Positions 10,230 to 20,379 of a DNA stretch of 64,000 bases are shown in pieces. Below the pieces are notes generated by a model. That model searched no databases and was not told where the DNA came from. It saw only the letters and a list, made by a program, of their open reading frames with translations. A program made the position numbers and the translations under genes. Source of the DNA: Frigidibacter mobilis (lineage in GTDB: Bacteria > Pseudomonadota > Alphaproteobacteria > Rhodobacterales > Rhodobacteraceae); contig NZ_CP012661.1 of NCBI RefSeq assembly GCF_001620265.1, positions 2,790,001 through 2,854,000 on the forward strand, read 5' to 3'. Position 1 is the first letter of the stretch; every line of letters starts with the position of its first letter.

Positions 10230-10832
10230 TCAGTCAAGGGCCAGCCCCGCGGCGATGGACCACATCACGCAGCCGATCACCGCATCGAGCACCCGCCAGG
10301 CAAGGGGGCGCGCAAACAGCGGCGCCAGCAGCCGCGCGCCATAGCCGAGCGAGAAGAAGAACAGCACCGAACCGGTCATCGCCCCGGCGGCAAAGGCGGC
10401 TCCCTGCCCCTCGAACTGGGCCGAGACGCCGCCAAGCAGCACCACGGTATCGAGCCAGACATGCGGGTTGGCGAAGGTTATCAGCGCCAGTGCCGCCAGC
10501 GTCGCGCCCAATGTCGCGCCCCCCGCCCGCCCCGCCTCCAGCGCCGCCCCGCCGCGCCAGGCCGACGCGAAGGCCCGCGCGCCATACCAGATGAGGAACG
10601 CGACCCCGCCCCAGCGCAGCGCAGGCACCAGCCAGGGCAGCCGGTCCGAGGCCAGCGCGAAGCCGCCCACGCCAAGCGCGATCAGCGCCGCATCGGCCAG
10701 CGCGCAGAAGGCGCAGGTCGCCAGCACATGCTCGCGCCGCAGCCCCTGGCGCAGCACGAAGGCATTCTGCGCGCCGATGGCGACGATCAGGCCGAGGCCG
10801 AGGCGAAGGCCGGCAAAATAAGCGACGGGCAT
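10230..10832 (-). CDS. argO: LysE/ArgO-family amino-acid exporter
   Basis: 200 residues, about six membrane helices, with the family hallmark IVAIGAQNAFVLRQGL near the N terminus and NPHVWLDTVVLLG in the middle. ArgO/LysE proteins export arginine and lysine (or the toxic analogue canavanine). The gene diverges from an ArgP-like LysR regulator, which is the classical arrangement for the exporter that ArgP activates in response to arginine or lysine. Symbol argO rather than lysE is inferred; both names describe the same type of system. Confidence 0.85.
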   Translation of the reverse strand: MPVAYFAGLRLGLGLIVAIGAQNAFVLRQGLRREHVLATCAFCALADAALIALGVGGFALASDRLPWLVPALRWGGVAFLIWYGARAFASAWRGGAALEAGRAGGATLGATLAALALITFANPHVWLDTVVLLGGVSAQFEGQGAAFAAGAMTGSVLFFFSLGYGARLLAPLFARPLAWRVLDAVIGCVMWSIAAGLALD

Positions 10833-10921
10833 GGGGTTCTCCTGGTGCGACCAGGGACTCGACTACCGGGGGCAGCGCCATTAGAAAAGATAATCTGCCT
10901 AACTGTTGTTAAGGGTGCCTT
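10833..10921. promoter_or_regulatory. Divergent argO/argP control region
   Basis: This 89-base region separates the two start codons. It is AT-richer than its surroundings near the argP side (AGAAAAGATAATCTGCC then TTGTTAAGG). LysR-type regulators usually bind such shared regions and repress themselves while activating the neighbour. No precise operator is assigned. Confidence 0.4.
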
Positions 10922-11794
10922 ATGTTTGATCCCACCCAGCTTGCCACCCTCGCCGCCGTGCTGCGCCTTGGCAGCTTCGAGGCCGCCGCCGCCGCGCTGA
11001 ACGTGACGCCCCCCGCCGTCTCGCAGCGGATCCGCGCGCTGGAAGAGCGGGCGGGCACGGTGCTGGTGGAGCGCACCCAGCCCGCCCGCGCCACCCCGGC
11101 GGGGGCAAGGCTGGCGCGGCACCACGCAGAGCTGCGGCTGCTGGAACAGGGGCTCGCGCGCGATCTGGGCAGCGCGGCGGGACCGGCGGCGGTGGTGCGG
11201 ATCGCGGTCAATGCCGACAGCCTGGCGACCTGGTTCCTGCCAGCACTGGCGGCGGTGGAGGGGATGCTGTTCGACCTGGTGATCGACGATCAGGACCATT
11301 CCGAAGCCTGGCTGCGCCGGGGTGAGGTGATGGCGGCGGTGACGGGACATCCCGGCCCGGTACAGGGCTGCGAGGCCCGGCCGCTGGGATCGCTGCGCTA
11401 CATCGCCACCGCCAGCCCGGGCTTCGCCGCGCGCTGGTTTGCAGGCGGGGTGACGGCCGCCGCGCTGGAGCAGGCCCCGGCGCTGATCTTCAACACCAAG
11501 GACCGGCTGCAGGCGGATTGGGCGGCGGCGGCCACCGGCGCGCAGCCCGCCCTGCCCGGCCATCACATCGGGTCGAGCGAGGGTTTCGTCACCGCCGCGC
11601 TGCTGGGGATCGGTTGGGGCCTGAACCCCGAGCCGCTGGTGGCAGAGCATCTGGCCGCGGGCCGGCTTGTGGCACTGCGCCCGGATCTGCCGCTGGACGT
11701 GGCGCTGCATTGGCAGTGGATCCGCGCGGCGGGCACGCCGCTGGCGCCGCTCACGGCGGCGGTGCGGGCGGCGGCGCGCGAGGGGCTGGCGTAG
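10922..11794 (+). CDS. argP: ArgP-type LysR-family transcriptional regulator
   Basis: 290 residues. An N-terminal winged helix-turn-helix (QLATLAAVLRLGSFEAAAAALNVTPPAVSQRIRALEERAG, residues about 5-45) is followed by a LysR co-inducer domain; NADSLATWFLPAL near residue 100 is typical of the ArgP/IciA subgroup. ArgP senses lysine and arginine and controls the exporter ArgO. Divergence from the LysE-family exporter supports this. The gene ends just before a GC-rich repeat at 11795. Confidence 0.88.
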   Translation: MFDPTQLATLAAVLRLGSFEAAAAALNVTPPAVSQRIRALEERAGTVLVERTQPARATPAGARLARHHAELRLLEQGLARDLGSAAGPAAVVRIAVNADSLATWFLPALAAVEGMLFDLVIDDQDHSEAWLRRGEVMAAVTGHPGPVQGCEARPLGSLRYIATASPGFAARWFAGGVTAAALEQAPALIFNTKDRLQADWAAAATGAQPALPGHHIGSSEGFVTAALLGIGWGLNPEPLVAEHLAAGRLVALRPDLPLDVALHWQWIRAAGTPLAPLTAAVRAAAREGLA

Positions 11795-11872
11795 CGCCCT
11801 TGCCGTCAAGGGCGGGGGGCTGTCTGCCCCCCGCGCCCCCCGAGGATATTTGCAACAAGGCAAAGGGGAAGA
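11795..11872 (+). repeat. Dispersed GC-palindrome/ATATTT repeat, copy 1
   Basis: Contains GGGGGG-CTGTCTG-CCCCCC, then a C-run, GAGGATATTT, and CAAGGCAAAGGGGAAG. The same arrangement recurs at 33406, 33591 (reverse), 37451 (reverse, diverged) and 62889 (diverged). It lies between the 3' ends of argP and the methyltransferase gene, where it could also act as a transcription barrier. Confidence 0.8.
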
Positions 11873-11883
11873 GAGGCCTGCGG

Positions 11884-12509
11884 TCAGGCGCGGCGCTGTG
11901 CCAGCCAGAGCGAGCGGCCCTGGGTGGCGGTGTCCTCGGCGATGAAGAGGCGCGGGAACAGGCCTGCGGCCTCCAGCGCCGCGGCATAGCCGGCAGGGCT
12001 CAGGCTGGCGTGATAGACCGGCTCGCCGCCGACGCTGCCAATGGCCTCGCCGGCAGCGGGGCCACAGGTGAACAGCAGCCGGCCGCCGGGGGCCAGATGC
12101 GCGGCAAGGCGCGGGATCAGGGCAAGCTGGTCGGCTTGGGTCAGGTGGAAGAAGCTGTCCCAGGCGAGGATCGCGGCAAAGCGCATGTCCAGCGCCAGCT
12201 CGCGCATGTCGCCCTGCAGGAACCGCGCCTGCGGCACGCGGCGGCGGGCCAGCGCCAGCATCGGGGCCGAGGCGTCGAGCCCGGTGACGGCAAGGCCCTG
12301 CGCGGCCAGATGCAGGGCGAGGGGATCCCGGCGCCGCAGCCGAGGTCCAACACGGGCGCGCCGGGGGCGAGGCCCTCGGTCAGCCGGTCCAGCCACGGCC
12401 GTTCGTAGAGGATGCGGGCGCGCGCGGCGTCGAAGGCGGCGGCCTGGCGGTGGTAGGTGCCCGCGATGCCCTCGGGGGTGCCCGGGGATGGGTCCGCCTC
12501 AGCCGGCAT
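11884..12509 (-). CDS. Class I SAM-dependent methyltransferase (frameshifted in this assembly)
   Basis: Two minus-strand frames join to one protein of about 208 residues. The N-terminal half (start ATG at 12509, overlapping the murD stop by 11 bases) reads to VLDLGCGAG, the SAM-binding motif I. The C-terminal half continues [18 protein letters not shown]...[11 protein letters not shown], motifs II and III of the same Rossmann domain. The break is at 12327-12329, where CCC should be CCCC to restore the frame. I read this as a sequencing error rather than a real lesion. The methyl acceptor is unknown; [14 protein letters not shown] resembles small-molecule methyltransferases. Its overlap with murD suggests co-expression with the dcw operon. 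Confidence 0.75.
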
Positions 12510-13908
12510 GGTCGGGCAACGCGGCCACCAGCGCCGCGAAATGCTCGCCGCGCTTCTCGAAATCGGGATACTGGTCGAAGCTGGCGGCGGCGGGAGCCAG
12601 CAGCACGGTATCGCCCGGCTCCGCCTCGGTGGCGGCGCGGGTGACGGCCGCCTCCATCGTCTCACAGATCTCATGCGGGGTGGTGCCGATCTCCAGCGCG
12701 AAGTCGCGGGCGGAATGACCGATGAGATAGGCCTTGGTAACCGAGCCGAGGAAGGGCACCAGTCCGCCGATGCCACCCTCTTTCCCGAGCCCGCCGGCGA
12801 TCCAGCGGATGCGCGGGAAGGCCTGCAGCGCCTTGGCGGCGCTGTCGACATTGGTGGCCTTGCTGTCGTTCACGAAGCGCACGCCGCCACGGCTGGCGAT
12901 GGTCTGGCTGCGATGCGGCAGCCCGGCAAAGCTGGTCAGCGCCTGTTCGATCAGCCGCGGCGGCAGGCCGAGGCTGCGGCAGGCGGCATAGGCGGCGCAG
13001 GCGTTCTGGTGGTTATGCGCGCCCGGCAGGCCCTGGATCGCGCGCAGGTCGATGGCAGCGACCTGCTTGCCCTTGCGCCATTCGGCGAGGAAGCCCTTGC
13101 GGGCGAAGACGGTCCAGCCCTCGCCTTCCAGCTTCTGCCCGGCGCTGATGCGGATCACCCGGTCATCGGCCGGGCCCTCGGCCATCTGGTTGGCCAGATA
13201 CACGCCCTCGGGCTCGTCCACGCCGATCACCGCCCGGTCGGGGCCGCCTTCCGCGAACAGCCGGCGCTTGGCGGCGAAATAGCCGCCCATGCCGCCATGC
13301 CGGCCCAGATGGTCGGGCGAGAGATTGGTGAAGACCGCGACATCGGGGGTCAGTGCGCGGGCAAGGTCGGTCTGGTAGCTGGACAGTTCCAGCACCACCA
13401 CCTCGCCATCCGTCGCAGGATCGAGGTCCAGCACCCCGCGGCCGATATTGCCGGCCATCTGCGTGGGCCGGCCGATGACCTGCAGGATGTGGTGGATCAG
13501 CGCCGTCGTGGTGGACTTGCCGTTCGATCCGGTGACGGCGACGACCTTGGGAACGAGGTCGAAATCCTGCCAGTCCGCGACCGCCCAGCTGCGGAAGAAC
13601 AGGCCGATGTCATTGTCCACCGGCACGCCAAGCGCCATCGCGCGGGCGATATGGCGGTTCGGCGCAGGGTAGAGGTGCGGGATGCCGGGCGAGGTGACCA
13701 GCAGCACCACGCCCTGCCAGGCGGCATCGCGGCCAAGGTCGGTGCAGGCAAAGCCCTCGGCCTCGGCCCTGGCACGGGCCTCGGGGCTGTCATCCCACAG
13801 CACCGGCTCGGCGCCGCCCGCCTGCAGCGCCCGCGCCGTGGCCAGGCCCGAGCGGCCGAGGCCGAGAACGGCGACCTTGCGCCCGTCATATCCTTGAACC
13901 GGAATCAT
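12499..13908 (-). CDS. murD: UDP-N-acetylmuramoyl-L-alanine--D-glutamate ligase
   Basis: 469 residues, standard MurD length. The ATP-binding loop [16 protein letters not shown] starts the central Mur ligase domain, preceded by an N-terminal Rossmann-like UMAG-binding domain ([17 protein letters not shown]). [15 protein letters not shown] is the conserved C-terminal motif. It adds D-glutamate to the peptidoglycan precursor in the cytoplasm. I chose the ATG at 13908 ([11 protein letters not shown]) over the longer frame. It follows the SDR-like gene by 75 bases and is the last cell-wall gene of the cluster here. Confidence 0.95.
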   Translation of the reverse strand: MIPVQGYDGRKVAVLGLGRSGLATARALQAGGAEPVLWDDSPEARARAEAEGFACTDLGRDAAWQGVVLLVTSPGIPHLYPAPNRHIARAMALGVPVDNDIGLFFRSWAVADWQDFDLVPKVVAVTGSNGKSTTTALIHHILQVIGRPTQMAGNIGRGVLDLDPATDGEVVVLELSSYQTDLARALTPDVAVFTNLSPDHLGRHGGMGGYFAAKRRLFAEGGPDRAVIGVDEPEGVYLANQMAEGPADDRVIRISAGQKLEGEGWTVFARKGFLAEWRKGKQVAAIDLRAIQGLPGAHNHQNACAAYAACRSLGLPPRLIEQALTSFAGLPHRSQTIASRGGVRFVNDSKATNVDSAAKALQAFPRIRWIAGGLGKEGGIGGLVPFLGSVTKAYLIGHSARDFALEIGTTPHEICETMEAAVTRAATEAEPGDTVLLAPAAASFDQYPDFEKRGEHFAALVAALPDHAG

Positions 13909-13983
13909 CTTGCGCCCCTGTCTCTGGTTTGGGGGACCATGCCCCCATGCCGGCCGGCTGTGCAAGGCGCTGCCCCGTCCGGG

Positions 13984-14547
13984 TCAGATCGCAGCGGGAA
14001 GCACCGTGCCGCTGGGCCCATCTTCGGGCAGAAGCGCAAGACGCAGGGCGCCGGCGAGATCGCCCGCAAAGGCGGCGTTGATCTTGGTTCCCACCGGCAG
14101 GTCGCGCGGCAGGGTGCGCACCAGCGCGGCCAGGGCGGCGGCGGCAACCGGGCTGGCGCCGGGGGCATCGGGCGGCGGCAGCAGCGCCACGATGCGGCCC
14201 CAGCCCTGCGCCCGCCAGCGCGGCACGCACAGACGGATCAGGTCCAGCGGCACAGCCAGCGCGGTTTCCATCAACCGCGCCAGATCGCAGCCTCTTTCCA
14301 GCAGCGAGGCATCGGCGCCGCTTTCCGCCACGATCACCAGGATATCGAAGCCACCCGCAGCCAGCACCGGCGGGAACCAGCTGTCCGGGTCGGTCAGGTC
14401 CATCGGCAGGCAGGTCAGCCCCGGCACCGCGCCGACAACGGCCAGGCCGAGCGTCACGGCTGCGCCCTCGGCGGCCAGCACACGCGCCATCGCCTCGGCC
14501 GCGCGGGGCGCTCCCACAACCAGCGCCGTCGGGGCCGGGCCGCGCAT
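13984..14547 (-). CDS. Degenerate short-chain dehydrogenase-like protein inserted in dcw cluster
   Basis: 187 residues. Read against the short-chain dehydrogenase fold it has ALVVGAPRAAEAMARVLAAEG (weak dinucleotide loop), a LPMDLTDPDSW block, FDILVIVAESG where NNAG should be, GWGRIVALLPPP where the catalytic Ser strand should be, and AALAALVRTLPRDLPVGTKINAAFAG for the helix and NxxxPG region. The catalytic Tyr-x3-Lys is absent. So it is probably a non-catalytic SDR-fold protein. The start overlaps the mraY stop (ATGA), so it is translated with the mur genes. Its role is unknown; a structural or regulatory role in envelope synthesis is only a guess. Confidence 0.6.
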   Translation of the reverse strand: MRGPAPTALVVGAPRAAEAMARVLAAEGAAVTLGLAVVGAVPGLTCLPMDLTDPDSWFPPVLAAGGFDILVIVAESGADASLLERGCDLARLMETALAVPLDLIRLCVPRWRAQGWGRIVALLPPPDAPGASPVAAAALAALVRTLPRDLPVGTKINAAFAGDLAGALRLALLPEDGPSGTVLPAAI

Positions 14548-15629
14548 CAGCGCAGCTTCAGCGTGGCAAGGCCGATCAGCGCCAGGATCAGCGAGATGAT
14601 CCAGAAGCGGATCACGATCTGCGGCTCGGCCCAGCCCTTCTTTTCAAAATGGTGGTGGATCGGCGCCATCAGGAACACCCGCCGCCCGGTCCGCTTGAAG
14701 TACAGCACCTGGATGATGACGCTCATCGCCTCGACCACGAACAGGCCGCCGACGATGGCCAGCACGATTTCATGCTTGGTCACGACCGCGATGGCGCCGA
14801 GCGCGCCGCCAAGCGCGAGGCTGCCGGTATCGCCCATGAACACCGCGGCAGGCGGCGCGTTGTACCACAGGAATCCCAGCCCGCCGCCGATCAGCGCCGC
14901 AACAAAGATCAAGAGCTCGCCGGTGCCGGGCACGTAGTTCACGCCCAAATATTGCGCGAAGTCGACGCGGCCAACGGTATAGGCGATCACCCCTAGCGTT
15001 CCGGCGGCGATCATCACCGGCATGATCGCCAGTCCGTCGAGCCCGTCTGTCAGGTTCACGGCATTGGCCGCGCCGACGATCACCACCATCGAGAAGGGCA
15101 CGAAGAAGATGCCGAGGTTCAGCATCGTCTCATTGAGGAACGGCAGCGCCAGCTTGCCGGTCAACGCGGGCGGATGCACCCATGCCGCCGCCGCGCCCGC
15201 CAGGGCCGCAATCAACAGGCCGATCAGGAACCGGGTGCGCGAGGAGACACCCTTGGTGTTCTGCTTGGTGACCTTGGCATAGTCATCGGCAAAACCAATC
15301 ATGCCGAAGGCATAGGTGACCAGCAGCACAATCCAGACATAGGGATTGTCGAGCCGCGCCCAGAGCAGGGTCGAGACCAGCAGCGCCGACAGGATCAAGA
15401 GGCCCCCCATCGTCGGCGTGCCCGCCTTCACGAAATGGGTCTGGGGCCCGTCCTCGCGGATCGGCTGGCCCTTCTTCTGCTTGCGGCGCAGGAAGTCGAT
15501 CAGCGGCCGGCCGAAGATGAAGCCGAAGATCAGTGCGGTGAAGAAAGCCGCACCCGCCCGGAAGGTGATGTAGCGAAACAGGTTGAAGATATCGCCGCCG
15601 TCCGAAAACTGCGCCAGCCAATACAGCAT
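14547..15629 (-). CDS. mraY: Phospho-N-acetylmuramoyl-pentapeptide transferase (lipid I synthase)
   Basis: 360 residues with about ten membrane helices. [11 protein letters not shown] holds the Mg-binding aspartates and [13 protein letters not shown] the conserved HHH motif of Mra[18 protein letters not shown] is the DDxxK-type catalytic region. It transfers phospho-MurNAc-pentapeptide to undecaprenyl phosphate at the inner membrane. It starts directly after the murF stop and overlaps the SDR-like gene by one codon, consistent with a single operon. Confidence 0.96.
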   Translation of the reverse strand: MLYWLAQFSDGGDIFNLFRYITFRAGAAFFTALIFGFIFGRPLIDFLRRKQKKGQPIREDGPQTHFVKAGTPTMGGLLILSALLVSTLLWARLDNPYVWIVLLVTYAFGMIGFADDYAKVTKQNTKGVSSRTRFLIGLLIAALAGAAAAWVHPPALTGKLALPFLNETMLNLGIFFVPFSMVVIVGAANAVNLTDGLDGLAIMPVMIAAGTLGVIAYTVGRVDFAQYLGVNYVPGTGELLIFVAALIGGGLGFLWYNAPPAAVFMGDTGSLALGGALGAIAVVTKHEIVLAIVGGLFVVEAMSVIIQVLYFKRTGRRVFLMAPIHHHFEKKGWAEPQIVIRFWIISLILALIGLATLKLR

Positions 15630-17075
15630 TTACTCGGTCCCTCGATTGTCGTGCGCGACCGATTGGCCGAGTTTGCGCAGCGCGTCAACCACGAGGCTGA
15701 CTTTGATGCCCTTGGAGCCCTTGACCAGCACGACATCGCCGGCATCGGCCAGATGATGCGCGCGCGCCGCCAGGGCCCGGGCGGTCTCGTGCCACTCGCC
15801 CCGCTGCGCGCGGGGCAGGATGTCATGCAGCACCTTCATCCGCGGGCCGACGCAATGCACCAGCCGGATGCCCGCCATCGCCGGATGCCGCGCGATATCG
15901 GCATGCATCCGCAGCTCGTCGGAACCCAACTCCAGCATGTCGCCCAGGATGGCGATGCGGCGGCCTTCGGACTTGCGGCCGATACCGTCGGTGGGGCGCG
16001 AGGCGCCCAGCATGTCGAGCGCAGCGGCCATAGAGGCGGGGTTGGCGTTGAAAGCGTCGTCGATCAGCTCGAAGGACAGGTGGTCATCGACGATGTCGAG
16101 CACGATGCGCTCGCGCGTGCCGCGGCCAAGGGGGGGCGACCAGAGGCCAAGGTCCAGCGCGGCGATGGCGATATCGGCGCCGACCGCCTCGACCACCGCC
16201 AGCGCGGCAAGGCTGTTCAGCGCGAAATGCCGCCCCGGGCTGCGGACCTTGAACAGCAGCGGCAGGCCGGCATGGTCGGCCTGCACGATGGTCGCATCGG
16301 GGGTCATCTGTGCACCCGTCAGCCGGAAATCGGCGCCCGCCACCGGGCCGAAACTCAGCACCCGGGCGGCGCGGCAGGCGGCCAGGGCCAGGATGTCGCT
16401 GACCGGCAGGCCCAGCGGGATCACGGCGGTGCCCCCCGGCTCCAGCCCGTCGAAGATCGCGGCCTTCTCGCGCGCGATGGCCTCGATACTGTCGAACGCC
16501 TCCAGATGCGCGGCGGCGACGGTTGTAATCATCGCCACATGCGGGCGGGCAAGGCGGGCCAGCGGCGCGATCTCGCCGGGGTGGTTCATCCCGATCTCGA
16601 TCACGGCGAAGTCGGCATCGGGCGGCATCCGCGCCAGCGTCAGCGGGACGCCCCAGTGGTTGTTGTAGCTGGCTTCGGCGGCATGGATGCGGCCCTGCGC
16701 CGCCAGCATGGCGCGCAGCATTTCCTTGGTCGAGGTCTTGCCCACCGATCCGGTGACGGCGATGACCTGCGCCCGCCCGCGCGCGCGCCCCGCCGCGCCA
16801 AGTGCCGTCAGCCCCTCCAGCACATCCGGCACGATCAGCAGCGGGTCATTTTCGGTGCAGCCAGCCGGAATGCGGCTGACCAGCGCGGCGGCGGCGCCCT
16901 TGTCCAGCGCGGCACGCACGAAATCATGGCCGTCGCGCGCATCGGTCAGCGCGACGAACAGGTCGCCCGGCTGCAGGCTGCGGGTATCGATCGACACGCC
17001 GGTGGCGGCAAAGGCCCGGGTCGCGCGCCCGCCCGTCGCGGCGGCGGCATCGGCAGCGCTCCACAGAACGGTCAT
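15630..17075 (-). CDS. murF: UDP-N-acetylmuramoyl-tripeptide--D-alanyl-D-alanine ligase
   Basis: 481 residues. The ATP loop VTGSVGKTSTKEMLRAML, YNNHWGVPLTLAR and DDAFNANPASMAAALDML are MurF hallmarks; the order N-domain, central ATPase, C-domain is intact. It adds D-Ala-D-Ala to the tripeptide precursor. The start overlaps the murE stop by 4 bases and the stop abuts the mraY start, so the three genes are translationally linked. Confidence 0.96.
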   Translation of the reverse strand: MTVLWSAADAAAATGGRATRAFAATGVSIDTRSLQPGDLFVALTDARDGHDFVRAALDKGAAAALVSRIPAGCTENDPLLIVPDVLEGLTALGAAGRARGRAQVIAVTGSVGKTSTKEMLRAMLAAQGRIHAAEASYNNHWGVPLTLARMPPDADFAVIEIGMNHPGEIAPLARLARPHVAMITTVAAAHLEAFDSIEAIAREKAAIFDGLEPGGTAVIPLGLPVSDILALAACRAARVLSFGPVAGADFRLTGAQMTPDATIVQADHAGLPLLFKVRSPGRHFALNSLAALAVVEAVGADIAIAALDLGLWSPPLGRGTRERIVLDIVDDHLSFELIDDAFNANPASMAAALDMLGASRPTDGIGRKSEGRRIAILGDMLELGSDELRMHADIARHPAMAGIRLVHCVGPRMKVLHDILPRAQRGEWHETARALAARAHHLADAGDVVLVKGSKGIKVSLVVDALRKLGQSVAHDNRGTE

Positions 17076-18556
17076 ATCCGGCCCTCCAGCGCGGCGACGG
17101 CGACACTGGCCTGCTCGGCGTCGTCGAACGGATAGACGGTGTCGCCGACGATCTGGCCCGTCTCATGGCCCTTGCCCGCGATCAGCAGCGCATCCCCCGG
17201 CCCCAGCGCATCAACCCCGCGCAAGATCGCCTCGGCCCGGTCGGCAACCTCGGTCGCGTTCGGGCAGCCGGCCATCACCTCGGCACGGATCGCGGCCGGA
17301 TCCTCGCTGCGCGGGTTGTCATCGGTGACATAGACCAGATCGGCATGGCGTGCCGCCGCCTCGCCCATCAGCGGGCGCTTGAGCCGGTCGCGGTCGCCGC
17401 CCGCACCGAACACGCAGACGATCCGCCCCATCACATGCGGGCGCAGCGATTGCAGCGCCGAGGCCAGCGCGCCGGGCTTGTGCGAGTAATCCACGAACAC
17501 CGTCGCGCCATTGTCGCGGGTGGCGACATGCTGCATCCGCCCCGGCACGGTGCTGAGCGTGGAGAGGGCGCGGAACACCTCGTCGGGCGGGCTGCCCGAG
17601 CCGATGCACAGCCCCGCCGCCAGCAGCACGTTTTCCGCCTGGAAGCCGCCGATGAGGTTCAGCCGCAGCTGCCGCTCCTCCGCACCCCAGCCAACCCGCA
17701 CATCCTGCCCGGTGGCATCGAAGCGCTGCGCGATGATGCGCAGATCGGCGGCAGGGGTGGGTCCGGTCAGCATCAGCCGGTGGCCGCGCCCCTCGATATG
17801 CTCGGCGATCATCTGCAGCCCGCTCTGGTCGGCGGTGTTGACGACGGCACTGGCGCCCGCGGGCAGGATCCGGCTGAAGAGCCCACCCTTTGCCGCAAAA
17901 TATTCCGCGAAATCCGCGTGATAGTCGAGGTGATCTTGGCTGAAGTTGGTGAATCCCGCCGCCTTCAGCCGCACCCCGTCCAGCCGCCGCTGGTCGAGCC
18001 CGTGCGAGGAGGCCTCCATCGCGGCATGGGTGACACCGGCCGCCGCCGCCTCGGACAGCAGCCGGTGCAGGGTGATCGGCTCGGGCGTGGTGCGCTGGAG
18101 GGGCGCGTGGAAATCGCCCAGAACCCCCATCGTGCCGATATTGATCGCGCGCAGCCCCATCGCCTGCCAGATCTGCCGGGTGAAGGTGGCAACACTGGTC
18201 TTGCCGCTGGTGCCGGTGATCGCCACCACGGTTTCGGGCTGCGCGCCGAACCACAGCGCGGCGGCGCCGGCCAGCGCGGCGCGCGGATCCTCGGCCACGA
18301 TCAGCGCGGCGGGGCTGGCCTCCAGCACATCCCGCGCAAGCGCCGCGCCGGCGCGGTCGGTCAGCACCGCACCCGCGCCCATGCGCAGCGCATATTGGAT
18401 AAACTCGGCGCCATGAACCCGGCTGCCCGGCAGCGCGGCGAACAGATGGCCGGGCTTGACGCCCCGGCTGTCCACCGACAGGCCGGTGATCGCCGCATCG
18501 GCGCCGCCCTGCGCGGTCAGACCCAGTTCGGCCAGCGTCTTGGTGGAATGCGCCAT
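17072..18556 (-). CDS. murE: UDP-MurNAc-L-Ala-D-Glu:meso-diaminopimelate ligase
   Basis: 494 residues. The ATP loop is ITGTSGKTSVATFTRQ, and the substrate-specificity motif DNPRSEDP is the form that selects meso-diaminopimelate, so this organism makes DAP-type peptidoglycan. VFGAGGDRDRLKRPLMG is the conserved C-terminal motif. The cytoplasmic enzyme adds DAP to UDP-MurNAc-dipeptide. It starts 39 bases after the ftsI stop. Confidence 0.96.
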   Translation of the reverse strand: MAHSTKTLAELGLTAQGGADAAITGLSVDSRGVKPGHLFAALPGSRVHGAEFIQYALRMGAGAVLTDRAGAALARDVLEASPAALIVAEDPRAALAGAAALWFGAQPETVVAITGTSGKTSVATFTRQIWQAMGLRAINIGTMGVLGDFHAPLQRTTPEPITLHRLLSEAAAAGVTHAAMEASSHGLDQRRLDGVRLKAAGFTNFSQDHLDYHADFAEYFAAKGGLFSRILPAGASAVVNTADQSGLQMIAEHIEGRGHRLMLTGPTPAADLRIIAQRFDATGQDVRVGWGAEERQLRLNLIGGFQAENVLLAAGLCIGSGSPPDEVFRALSTLSTVPGRMQHVATRDNGATVFVDYSHKPGALASALQSLRPHVMGRIVCVFGAGGDRDRLKRPLMGEAAARHADLVYVTDDNPRSEDPAAIRAEVMAGCPNATEVADRAEAILRGVDALGPGDALLIAGKGHETGQIVGDTVYPFDDAEQASVAVAALEGRI

Positions 18557-18595
18557 AGGTGCCTCATCCGTTCGGCGCCGTCCCGCGCCCCGTGC

Positions 18596-20379
18596 TCAGT
18601 TGCGCACGAGTGTTATCCCATGCCGTGCCGGGGGTTCAACCTCGGGCCTCAGGCCCATCATCGGCGCGACGCGGCGGATGATCTCGGCCCCCACCGGCAC
18701 CGCCGTCCAGCCTGCGGTGCGGCGCGGCTCGCTGCCCGAGGTTTCCTCGGGTTCGTCCAGCGAGACGATCAGCACATATTCCGGGTCATGCGCCGGAAAC
18801 ACCGAGGCGAAGGTGGCGATGACCTTGTCCTTGTAATAGCCGCCGCCGCCCGGCTTGGCCTTGTCGGCTGTGCCGGTCTTGCCGCCGACAGCATAGCCCG
18901 GCACCTCGGCAAAGCTGGCGGTGCCGCGGGTGACCACCGCGCGCAGCATCGCGCGCATGATGCTGGAAGTCTGTTCCGACACCACGCGCGGCCCGGGCGT
19001 GGGGGCGGGTGACTTCAGGATCGTCGGCACCACCTTGGTACCGCCGTTCAGCACCGAGGCATAGGCCGCCGCCAGATGCAGCGGGCTGGCCGACAACCCG
19101 TGGCCATAAGATACCGTCATCGTGGTGATCTCAGGCCAGGTGCGCGGCAGGATCGGCTTGCCGGTGGGCGCCTCGACCATCTCGATACCCGTCGGCTCCA
19201 GCAGGCCCAGCGTGCCCAGGAAGGCCTTCTGCCGCTCGCCGCCGATCATCAGCGCCACCCGCGCCGTGCCGATGTTCGAGGATTTGACGATGATGTCGGT
19301 CACCGAAAGCTCGGCGCCGTAGTTGTGGAAGTCGCGGATCCGGTGCTTGCCCCAGGTCATCGGCGACTGGGTGGCAATCTTGGTTTCCGGGTTGACGATG
19401 CCAAGATCTATCGCCTGCGCGATGGCAAACACCTTGAAGGTCGATCCCAGCTCGTACACGCCCTGCACCGCGCGGTTGAACAGCGGGCTGTCGGACGGAT
19501 CGCCCTTCAGCGCCGGCTGCGGGCGGGTGTTGGGGTCGAAATCGGGCAGCGAGGCCATCGCCACCACCTCGCCCGAATGGATATCCATCAAGATCGCCGC
19601 GGCGCCCTTGGCGTTCATCAGCTTCATGCCGCCGGCCAGCACCTCTTCAATGGTGGCCTGCACGCCCAGATCCAGCGACAGCTGCAGCGGCTGCCCGCCA
19701 TTGCCGGGGTCGCGCAGCCAGCCGTCGAAGGTCTTCTCTACCCCGGCAGTGCCGATCACCTCGGCCGAATGCACGCCCTCGCGCCCGAAGCTGGCGCCGC
19801 CCAGCACATGCGAGGCCAAGGCGCCATTGGGATAGATCCGCATCTCGCGCGGGCCGAACAGCAGGCCCGGATCGCCGATGTCATGCACGGCCTGCATCTG
19901 CTCGGGGCTGATCTTCTTCTTGATCCACAGGAATTTGCGGCTGCCGGTGAAATCGGCCTTCAGCCGCTCGGCATCCAGATCGGGGAAGATCTCGGCCAGT
20001 TCCGTCGCGGCGCGTTCGGGTTCCACCATGCTTTGCGGCTGCGCATAGAGCGAGTGTGTCACCAGGTTGGTCGCCAGGATCCGGCCCTCGCGGTCGACGA
20101 TATCGGCGCGCTGCGCCAGGATCGAGGCGCCGGACGCGGCCGAGCGCGGCTCTACCGGGTCGGTCGCCGCCAGAAGGCCCATGCGGGCGCCGACGACGGT
20201 GAAGGCGGAAAAGAACAGCAGCCCATCACCAGCAGCCGGCCCTCGGCGCGCAGGCGGGCCTTGTCGCGCATCGCCTCATGGCGCAGGCGCAGATTCTCGC
20301 GCTCGATAGCGTCGGGGTTCTCGCCGCGGTCGCGGGCAGAGAGGATGCGGGCCAGCGGGCGCAGCGGAGTGCGGGTCAT
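18596..20379 (-). CDS. ftsI: Cell-division transpeptidase PBP3 (frameshifted in this assembly)
   Basis: Two frames join to about 594 residues. The N terminus (MTRTPLRPLARIL, start 20379) runs through a membrane anchor that begins ...LRAEGRLLVMG; the anchor then continues in the second frame. Downstream come the pedestal domain and the transpeptidase domain with GSTFKVFAIA (active-site SxxK), VKSSNIG (SxN) and GGKTGTADK (KTGT). The break at 20222-20224 needs one extra C on the plus strand (GGG to GGGG in the gene). FtsI is essential for septal cross-linking, so a consensus error is far more likely than a null allele. The start overlaps ftsL (ATGA). Confidence 0.9.

Noticed and set aside
18596..20379. 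ftsI, hisA and the DNA ligase as true pseudogenes
   Set aside because: Full-length conserved sequence continues in the next frame, each break sits at a short G/C run, and ftsI is essential; sequencing error is the simpler explanation.
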